NCBI GenBank assembly: GCA_035399665.1
Contig: DAOPJM010000072.1
Location: 1-5,261 of the forward strand
Direction of reading: 5' to 3'
Origin: DAOPJM01 sp035399665
GTDB lineage: Bacteria > Bacillota > Clostridia > Christensenellales > CAG-138
DNA length: 5,261 nt
Positions 1-5,261 of the stretch are shown here, in pieces (the first letter of the stretch is position 1; each line of letters opens with the position of its first letter). The notes under the pieces are model-generated. The model worked only from the letters and a program-made list of their open reading frames with translations. It did not search any database and had not been told where the DNA came from. The translations under genes were made by a program, and so were the position numbers.

Positions 1-3000
1 CATCGCGGAGGTTGAGCGTATCTTCAAGTATCTTATATGCGTTGGCTCTGTCCGTACCGTAGGTCATATATGCGTTTACATCGCTGTAGCTGGGTTGGCT
101 CTTGCCGGTGATATTCCATTCGGCGGTGAACTGCGAGTAATTGACCTCAATGCTGCGGCGCAGATAATATGGCGGCTCAAAGGTTTCTATCATAAACTGC
201 TGGATATAGCTGCGGTCTATCCACGTCGCGCCGAGACGAACCTCAATCTCGCTTGCGTCAAGGTCTTTGGGCTGCGCCGCTTCAAGGGCTTCCACGTTTG
301 CGGCGAACTTCGGGTCAGCCGGCAGCGCAAGACGCGCAAGTCTCAGCTTCTCGCGCACATTTCCGGAGAGATATTCGTCGGAGGTTTCATACTGCTCGTT
401 CTGCGGATTCAGAAAGATGATCCCGGCAAGCTCCGCTGCCAGCGCATCTTCGGCTTTGCCTGTAAGACGGCTCATATAGGGCATGTCCACCTTTGCCTTC
501 TCAGAGATAGAAAGAGCAAGCGCCTCCGACGCGGTATCTACGGATTCGACCGCTTGGTGCGGCTTTATCGTCCGCTTGGTGAACATATCTGCTTTGCGGG
601 AAAGGTTGTTGTCCTCATCCAACACTTCAAGGGAACACAGGAGGTAGTAGGAGCTGTCGTCCGCAAAAGCAAACGCATTTCCGCGGCTGTTCAGAAGCCC
701 ATATTTCGCCGTGAAGCTGTCATAGAGATCGTTCAGCTCTGCCTGTGTCTGCCTGATAGCAGCGTCCGAGATAAAGCCGTCCATCTGCTGACCGATGAGC
801 TTTTGCACACAGTCGCGCAGCTCAACCATACCTTTGACACGCTCGATAGCGGTGGCATTCAGCTCCGGTTTGACCATGCGGCTGTTCTCGCGGTAGTAGA
901 CGCTTCCGTCCACAACGGTGTAGCTGTAATTCTTCACGTTTGGGTCTGCGGGGATAGAGGTGTCGATTTCGTCACCTTCGCCAAGCTCAGGCAGCTCCGC
1001 TTCGGTATATTGACCTCCGATATGGGAGACCGCTTCATGAAGCTGCTCGGCAAGGTCTGCGCCCTCAAGGGGTACAACGGTGAAATCCTGTTTTCCGTAT
1101 TGCGTGCTCTCCGAGGTTTGGCGTCCGAGTATCATTTCGGGGTGCTCGATAAAATAGCTGTTGATAGAAAAACCGTCTTCGTTCTGACCGAGGCGTACCC
1201 AATCCGGCTCAATGCTTATCGGACTGTCCCGCTTTTGCAGGAAGATGATGTCGCTGACTACATCCGTTCCGGCGTTGGCTCTGAAAGCATTGTTCGGCAA
1301 ACGTATCGCGCCGAGAAAGTTCGCTCGCTGCGCGATATATTTCCGTACCTCCGGGGACTGCTTGTCCATGGTATAGCGAGAAGTGACAAACGCCACCACA
1401 CCTCCGGGGCGAACCTGATCCAGCGCTTTGGCAAAGAAATAGTCATGAATGGAAAAACCGAGCTTATTGTAAGCCCGGTCATTGACCTGGTACTGACCAA
1501 AAGGGACGTTTCCGACCGCCAGATCGTAGAAATCCTTTCGGTCTGTGGTCTCGAAGCCGGCAACGGTGATGTCAGCCCTGGGATAGAGCTGCTTTGCGAT
1601 TCTGCCCGTGATGCTGTCCAGCTCCACACCGTAAAGTCTGCTTTCCGACATGCTGTCAGGGAGAAGTCCGAAGAAATTCCCGACGCCCATCGACGGCTCC
1701 AAAATGTTGCCTGTCTGGAGGCCCATGTTGCCGACTGCCTCATAGATGGCGCGGATGACGGTAGGGCTGGTGAAGTGCGCGTTTAGAGTCGAGCTTCTTG
1801 CGGCGGTGTATTCCTCTGGTGAAAGCGCGGCTTTAAGCTCCGCGAACTCGCTTGACCACTCGGATTTTGTCTCGTCAAAAGCGTTAGCCAAACCGCCCCA
1901 TCCGACATATTTCGACAAAATCTCCTGTTCTTCCGGCGTTGCCGTGCGCCCTTCCGATTCTATCCGCATCAGTGTGTTGATTGCATCCATATTCATACGG
2001 AACTTTGTTTTAGCGCCGCCGACACCGAGGTTGTCGTCAGTAATACGGAAGTTTTCGGGTTTGGGTTCCGGGTCGCCGGTGTGCAGCCGTTCAATGACAA
2101 TATCGTATGGCAGGTTGTTTTGCTCAGCTGGATAGACCGCCACCGTTTCAGCGGTCATTTCCGGTTTTGTAGATGCTTCCGGCTGCGGGTAACGCTCCAT
2201 CAGCCTTGCAAAGCTCTCGCGGCTTTCCGAGCGCCAAATAGGATAGAAGAGCGTCGGATCGCGGAGTTGGATGTGCATATCCGTGACTTCTTCGACGATG
2301 AAAGCCTTGCCGTCCTCAAGATAAACGGTATCGCCCACGCTATAAGGGAACGCTGCCTTTACCGATTCTGCCTGTTCAAAGCGTTCCGGGTGCATGACAT
2401 GCTCTGCGGCTTCGCTTCGGGCCGGGTCGTCGAACACAACGCCGTCAATCCACTCTGAGGCTTCATTCCAACTTTGAAATGTGTACTGTCCGCCGCCGTC
2501 TTCAAGAAAAATGAGATAGCCTCCGTAGCTGTTGATGTCGTCATAGCTGAGTCCGGCGGCTTCAAATGCTTCGGTGATCTGCTCCATGCGGTCGGGAGAA
2601 AGTTCCGACGTCACTTCACGAATCGTTCCATTGCGCAGATTGCGGTCAAAGGTTTCTCGGAGCATTTCCACAGGAGCTTGTTCCGGCATATCTGGGAAGG
2701 AATAGAAGATCGTGTCTTCGGCAACCTCCGTGAGCACGAACTCAGAGCTTCCGGTGTCCGTGACATTCCTGAAATGATCGCCGACCGTATACTCCAACGG
2801 CGGGAGCTTGGCCTGTTCGACATATTGCCATTCAGCGGCTTCCTTGCCCGACGTTTCCTGCCTGACCTGCTGCAAATAATCTTCAGCCTGCCACTCGCTC
2901 TTAAAACTCTCCGTCACGCCCGCATCGTCTACATAGTAGTCGTCATGCAGGTCGTCCCAGATGGCATAGCCGTCATCGGTCTCAATGACGGAAAAGCGCT

Positions 3001-5261
3001 CATAAGAAGGCTCGGCGTCTTCTGCGGCAGTCTTTTCGGCTGTTTCCATCATGGCGTCTGTCCGCTGCGGCGCTTCCGGACTGTTCAGACTTTCTCTGAC
3101 AGCGGCAGCATCAACATCTTCAAATTTATCAAACTCCTGTTCGGTAAAGAATCTGTCCTCACGGACAAGCTGCGCAAGGTAACGCTGCACCTTTGACCAC
3201 GGCAGTTCCATAGCTTCAGGACTTCCGGCACGGACGATAAAGAGGCTTTTGCTCTCTTCGCCGCCGTATTCACGAGAGAGCCATGCGGCGGTATCTTTGT
3301 CCCGCGCATGGTCGGTCATATAGTCCTGGACACGGCGCTTGCTGGCAATATCTCCATTCCATGCTTGGAGGGCAGCGTCAATATCGTCCTGGGAGAGTGG
3401 TCGCAAAAGCTCATGAAGACGTGGATAGGTATCGTCAAATACTTCTTTGTGGAGTTGACTGCTGAACTCCGGTACATCAGAAAACTGGCGTATGAGCTCC
3501 ATGTCACCGGAATTGAGGACTGCGCGGCGAACAGCGGCGTTGCACTCAATCGCTGCGTTTTCACGGTCGGAATGCCCACAAGCGTTGCGATAGGGCATAT
3601 CCTCCGAAACGGCGGCAATCACTACGGGCTTATACTTCGTTAAACGATCGCTGACTGTGGGCGGCTCTGGTTCGTGTTCTATTGTTGGCAGATTGAATAC
3701 CCGGCGCTCGCCGTTCTGCTGCTCAATACCGGAAATGGTTATGGAGTGTCCGGCATCTTGCAGTTTTTCCACATACTGCTCCAAGCGGTTTGAGGGGATA
3801 CCGTACATAGGGACGCGCCCGACATCGGAGATGCTGCGGGAAGTCAGATTGAGGCTCAGCGCTTCGGCGACTGTCTCCGCATCCGCTCCGTACATTTCAA
3901 AGAAATCGCCAACCTGATACAGCACAACATCATCGGCATGTGCGTCTTTGACAGAAACATAGTCGGAATAGGAAGCGACATACGCGGTTTCCTGCGCCTG
4001 TACTGCCTTTTCACGCTGAATTTCATCGTATCGAGCCTGTTCCTCCTGCGTGAAATAGCGGTTCTGTCGAACAAGCTCGGAGATACGCTTTGCGACATTG
4101 CTCCATGAGAGCTGTTTTTCCGTACATTCGGCCTTTTTCAGACTGATACCCTTACTGTTGTGTTCTTCACCGCTGCTGGAAGAATGTGATACCGCATGAG
4201 AGCGCCCGCCGATACCGTACTCATTTTTGAGAAACGTGACCTGCTCCTGTGTGGTGTGGTTTTCCTTGAAATACTCATAGAGCCTGCCCTTGCCGCCTTC
4301 CACCGAGCTTCCGTGCGCGATTGCGTCGTTAATCTCGTCTTCTGTAATAAACGCGGCGGCATTGGGGAGAGCAGCCATATCGGTGGAATACGCCCGCCAC
4401 GGAAGGGACAGTTCTCGCAGACCCGAAAGCAAATCGTCTACATGGTGAAAGTTGAAGCGGAGGAGGCGACGGTCTTCATGATAAGCGTCACGGAATTGTT
4501 CAAACTCTCGCGTAATGGCAACTCGGTATTCAGGTTGTGCCAATGCGTCGGCAAGTCTCTGCGTCTCATCCGGAAAGCCGCCGCCTCTGAACTCGTCCAT
4601 GCTGCTCAAAAAGCCTTGTTCGATAGCTGCCTCAGAAAAGTCATGACGCAGATACCAAATAGCCTGTGCGAGCTGGGTGCGGGTATAACTTTCGGTTTCG
4701 TCAAGTTCTACATTGGTGGCAAACTGTCCCTGCTCCATAAGCTCACCGATACGCTCCGCGGCGTCTCTCCACGGAATGATCTGCGCCGACCGAACATATC
4801 TCGCGCCGTTTCCACGGGCAAGATGAATGCCGTCCTCCGCATACCATGCGGACATATTCCCGTGCTCGGTCTTGAGTCCGTAGCCGCCGTGATACTCGGC
4901 TTTGAGAAACTCCGCAATCGCGTCAAGAGGCTTTTGTTTCATATACTCAGAAGCTATCCGCATACGGCTGTTGTCCGTATTGCTGCCAAGACGGAGCATA
5001 TTGTCTATATCTGTCTGCTCAAATGAAAAAGCGAAGGGCGTATCTGCTACGCTCTCCGCTTCATCAATCAGGGCTATTTGTTCCTCTTCCGCGGGGAACA
5101 GGCTTAGTTGAACACTAACTCCTTGAGTATAATTTCCTCCGCCTGCGCTTTCAGGCTGTTCATCAGTCCTGTCCACTTCATCGGGTCTTCCGCTTTCAGG
5201 CTCTCTGTCACGCCCGCTGATTTCATCAGCTCCGGTATCATCTGCTCCAAGCGCCGGTTCG
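1..5261 (-). CDS. Giant ICE-type methylase/helicase polyvalent protein, internal fragment (open at both ends)
   Basis: One minus-strand frame is open over 1753 codons (5260 to 2) without a stop; start and stop both lie outside, so no start can be chosen. It encodes an acidic, largely soluble multidomain protein with no evident signal peptide or membrane segment and only about five cysteines, so no zinc finger is seen here. Domain order: acidic linker, repeat 1 (res 112-186), helical spacer, repeat 2 (328-413), MutS-I-like module (428-515), RNACGHSD module (543-640), repeat 3 (644-715), small acidic modules, two VGD modules (819-876, 970-1025), N6-methyltransferase-like domain (about 1070-1345), and a connector to a helicase expected beyond the left edge. 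Such proteins are known from Firmicutes conjugative elements, where they are called SNF2/DEAD helicase or N-6 DNA methylase. A role in protecting or processing transferred DNA is inferred. The frame is intact, with no frameshift. A large prophage or plasmid is an alternative context. Confidence 0.93.
2..1222 (-). other. Methylase-to-helicase connector region
   Basis: Residues 1347-1753. It carries stretches I associate with the segment between methylase and SNF2 helicase in these proteins: SYTVVDGSVYYRENSRMV (1446-1463), a long helical run through RVKGMVELRDCVQKLI (1474-1489) and AELNDLYDSFTAKYGLLNSR (1507-1526), KADMFTKRTI (1556-1565), RLGATWIDRSYIQQFM (1675-1690), and near the window edge EWNITGKSQP (1714-1723) with YGTDRANAYKILEDTLNLRD (1734-1753). 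No Walker A or DEAH motif is in the window; the ATPase core would be expected further left. The C-terminal boundary is imposed by the window, not by the gene. Confidence 0.65.
1226..2059 (-). other. N6-adenine methyltransferase-like domain with atypical motif IV (GNVPFG)
   Basis: Residues about 1069-1345. An entry region, FRITDDNLGVGGAKTKFRMN (1071-1090), and LSKYVGWGGLANAF (1115-1128) lead to the motif X-like NAHFTSPTVIRAIYEAV (1160-1176). Motif I is ILEPSMGVGNFFG (1186-1198), the SAM-binding (D/E)PxxGxGxF loop, and the acidic residue after the second strand is in LYGVELD (E1213). Motif IV is LAVGNVPFGQYQ (1247-1258), where N6-methylases normally have (N/D)PP(Y/F): Val1252 replaces the first Pro. 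Then comes HDYFFAKALDQVRPGGVVAF (1272-1291). The fold and SAM pocket look intact. Whether it methylates DNA is uncertain, since the same NVPFG form is, as I recall, common in this ICE family. Confidence 0.8.
2186..2353 (-). other. VGD module B (second of two related modules)
   Basis: Residues 970-1025. AFPYSVGDTVYLEDGKAFIV (970-989) is followed by EEVTDMHIQLRDPTLFYPIW (990-1009) and RSESRESFARLMERYPQ. I recall this segment from many clostridial ICE megaproteins, where it sits just before the methylase domain, as it does here (a linker runs to about residue 1068). It is probably a small beta-rich module; no catalytic role is apparent. Confidence 0.55.
2438..2605 (-). other. SYDDINSYGGY module between the two VGD modules
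   Basis: Residues 886-941. A helix (ELSPDRMEQITEAFEAAGLS, 886-905) is followed by YDDINSYGGYLIFLEDGGGQ (906-925), YTFQSWNEASEWIDG and a short acidic tail. The helix followed by a beta hairpin with a Gly-rich turn suggests a small alpha/beta domain. I do not recognise it as a named family. Confidence 0.4.
2633..2806 (-). other. VGD module A (first of two related modules)
   Basis: Residues 819-876. LPPLEYTVGDHFRNVTDTGS (819-838) is followed by EFVLTEVAEDTIFYSFPDMP (840-859) and MLRETFDRNL. Module B (970-1025) shows the same order: YxVGD, an acidic turn, F.V.EV, a hydrophobic strand with an F/P pair, then R..F..L. This supports an internal duplication, although identity is low. The fold looks like a small beta barrel, but its function is unknown. 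Confidence 0.45.
2861..3007 (-). other. Small acidic YERF / DDGYAIWDD module
   Basis: Residues 752-800, preceded by an Ala/Glu-rich linker (726-751). The block SYERFSVIETDDGYAIWDDL (752-771) is followed by DDYYVDDAGVTESFKSEWQA (773-792). The pattern of a short beta-rich segment with an acidic turn and an aromatic end is seen in small accessory domains of conjugative-element proteins (YodL-like in general appearance). The assignment is tentative, and no active-site residues can be named. Confidence 0.4.
3116..3331 (-). repeat. Internal protein repeat, copy 3 of 3
   Basis: Residues 644-715. It starts VQDYMTDHARDKDTAAWLSR (644-663), has EYGGEESKS (664-672) in place of the EYGIGG of copy 2, and closes with PWSKVQRYLAQLVREDRFFT (687-706) and EQEFDKFED. 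It is more compact than copy 2 because the Ser/His-rich insert is absent. The three copies are well diverged in sequence, so the duplication is old and belongs to the family, not a recent event in this element. Confidence 0.65.
3341..3634 (-). other. RNACGHSD module (conserved in ICE megaproteins, function unknown)
   Basis: Residues 543-640. It begins KYKPVVIAAVSEDMPYRNAC (542-561), continues GHSDRENAAIECNAAVRRAV (562-581) and SGDMELIRQFSDVPEFSSQL (584-603), and ends in YPRLHELLRPLSQDDIDAAL (612-631). I recall nearly the same blocks in clostridial conjugative-element proteins. Cys561, His563, Asp565 and Cys573 are clustered, and two of the roughly five cysteines of the whole fragment fall here, so a metal or catalytic site is conceivable. 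The SDREN..IECN..VRRAV stretch resembles the small DUF3848/DUF3849-like modules of the same elements, but that link is weak. Confidence 0.6.
3716..3979 (-). other. MutS domain I-like (mismatch-recognition fold) module
   Basis: Residues 428-515. The core VVLYQVGDFFEMYGADAETV (445-464) matches the MutS N-terminal signature (hydrophobic-h-F/Y-x-x-GDFYELF..DA), and LNLTSR (470-475) corresponds to the L-x-LT-R element. PMYGIPSNRLEQYVEKLQDA (484-503) then matches the MutS 'PMAGIPYHA...YL.KL' block, with EQ at 513-514 in the place of 'ICEQ'. The F-x-E motif that in MutS stacks on and contacts the mismatched base is kept as F453-F454-E455. The His of the PYH element is replaced (IPSNR). No MutS connector, lever, clamp or ATPase domain follows, so this is an isolated recognition-type domain, not a repair protein. 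Binding to distorted or modified DNA is inferred. Confidence 0.8.
4022..4279 (-). repeat. Internal protein repeat, copy 2 of 3
   Basis: Residues 328-413. It opens with VTFLKNEYGIGGRSH (341-355), contains a Ser/His-rich insertion (358-369) that the other copies lack, and closes with LSWSNVAKRISELVRQNRYF (384-403) followed by TQEEQARYDE. The closing helix matches repeat 1 (PWRDAAERIGELMEQGQF) and repeat 3 (PWSKVQRYLAQLVREDRFF) position by position. It directly precedes the MutS-I-like module, separated by a short charged helix (res 412-427). Confidence 0.7.
4301..4693 (-). other. Helical spacer domain of unknown function between repeats 1 and 2
   Basis: Residues 190-320. The predicted character is mostly helical, with segments such as TRTQLAQAIWYLRHDFSEAA (193-212), a Gly-rich turn (FRGGGFPDE), RLLRFNFHHVDDLLSGLREL (265-284) and an acidic FITEDEINDAI (304-314). 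This arrangement is usual between the first two repeats in clostridial homologues as I recall them. No catalytic motif is visible and I cannot assign a function. The His-Asp-containing stretches might bind metal or nucleic acid, but nothing here demonstrates that. Confidence 0.5.
4703..4927 (-). repeat. Internal protein repeat, copy 1 of 3 (FLK.EYxGG...PW...ERI)
   Basis: Residues 112-186. The copy begins with AEFLKAEYHGGYG, continues through AWYAEDGIHLARG (138-150) and ends with IIPWRDAAERIGELMEQGQF (161-180). The same order of elements recurs in copies 2 and 3: an aromatic-Leu-Lys/Ser then EYG start, a Gly-containing centre, and a closing PW/SW..VA+RI..L helix. It is a large polyvalent protein-associated type of module of unknown function; I do not assign a specific family name. 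It probably acts as a structural or nucleic-acid-contacting unit, but no catalytic residues are evident. Confidence 0.65.
5111..5260 (-). other. Acidic Gly/Asp/Glu-rich interdomain linker
   Basis: Residues 1-50 are rich in Asp, Glu, Gly, Arg and Pro (for example GADDTGADEISGRDREPESG) with almost no hydrophobic residues, which points to a disordered tether. It ends at a short conserved-looking stretch, QLSLFPAEEEQIALI (res 51-65), typical of the segment preceding the first repeat in this family. What lies N-terminal to it, beyond the right edge, cannot be seen. No function is assigned. Confidence 0.6.

Noticed and set aside
1490..1700. A stand-alone restriction-modification methyltransferase gene
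   Set aside because: The domain is in the middle of one uninterrupted frame with no start, stop or ribosome binding site separating it, and no restriction subunit or specificity domain is visible in the window.
1258..1743. 161-codon minus-strand open frame in another phase
   Set aside because: It lies out of frame inside the methylase domain, whose motifs I and IV are read cleanly in the main frame; the product has a Ser/Arg/Thr-rich off-frame composition.
95..1786. 563-codon plus-strand open frame opposite the methylase and connector
   Set aside because: It is codon-aligned antisense to the real gene, its product is unrecognisable and low-complexity in character (Arg/Val/Leu-rich), and its stop is simply the complement of the rare Leu1159 CTA codon.
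2474..3196. 240-codon plus-strand open frame
   Set aside because: Codon-aligned mirror of the minus-strand gene, ending opposite Ser689 TCA; no recognisable domain and no intergenic space for its own signals.
3716..3979. A genuine mutS mismatch-repair gene
   Set aside because: Only the domain I signature is present, followed by unrelated modules; no connector, clamp, Walker A or other MutS ATPase motif follows.
4196..5026. 276-codon plus-strand open frame
   Set aside because: Codon-aligned mirror of the N-terminal part of the real gene, ending opposite Ser79 TCA; no domain recognised.
1..5261. RNA genes, CRISPR arrays, insertion sequences, promoters or terminators
   Set aside because: The entire window is coding in one frame; I saw no direct-repeat array, terminal inverted repeats, tRNA-like fold or U-tract hairpin standing outside the coding signal.

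Overview
The window lies entirely inside one very large protein-coding gene read on the minus strand. A single frame is open from one edge to the other (1753 codons, positions 5260 down to 2) with no stop, so both the start codon (beyond position 5261) and the stop codon (before position 1) fall outside. There is no intergenic DNA, and I see no RNA gene, promoter, terminator, CRISPR array or insertion sequence. All residue numbers count from the first complete codon at 5260; residue n covers bases 5263-3n down to 5261-3n.

The protein is a multidomain 'polyvalent' megaprotein of the kind carried by integrative and conjugative elements (ICEs, conjugative transposons) of Firmicutes/Clostridia, usually annotated as a DEAD/DEAH or SNF2-family helicase or an N-6 DNA methylase, often 2000-3000 aa. 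The sequence is recognised from family knowledge, not a database search. Host inference: a gut-type clostridial lineage (Oscillospiraceae/Lachnospiraceae-like), from the family and the moderate-G+C codon use; this is weak evidence.

Layout in protein order (right to left on the window): a Gly/Asp/Glu-rich linker (res 1-50) with an 'LSLFP..EEQI' segment; first copy of a 'PW...ERI' repeat (res 112-186); a helical spacer (190-320); second repeat copy (328-413); a MutS domain I-like module (428-515); an 'RNACGHSD' module (543-640); third repeat copy (644-715); a charged spacer and a small YERF/DDGYAIWDD module (752-800); two related VGD modules (819-876 and 970-1025) separated by a 'SYDDINSYGGY' module (886-941); a class I SAM-dependent N6-methyltransferase-like domain (about 1070-1345) with motif I EPSMGVGNF and an atypical motif IV GNVPFG; and a long connector (1347-1753) with KADMFTKRTI, RLGATWI and YGTDRANAY. 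In this family the connector leads into an SNF2 helicase, which should lie just left of position 1.

The likely overall role is handling or protecting element DNA during transfer, by analogy with methylase-helicase fusions such as phage P1 DarB. That is inference; nothing in the window proves an activity. The most interesting points are the MutS-I-like mismatch-recognition fold with an F-x-E motif inside a methylase-helicase protein, the altered methylase motif IV, and the tri-copy internal repeat.
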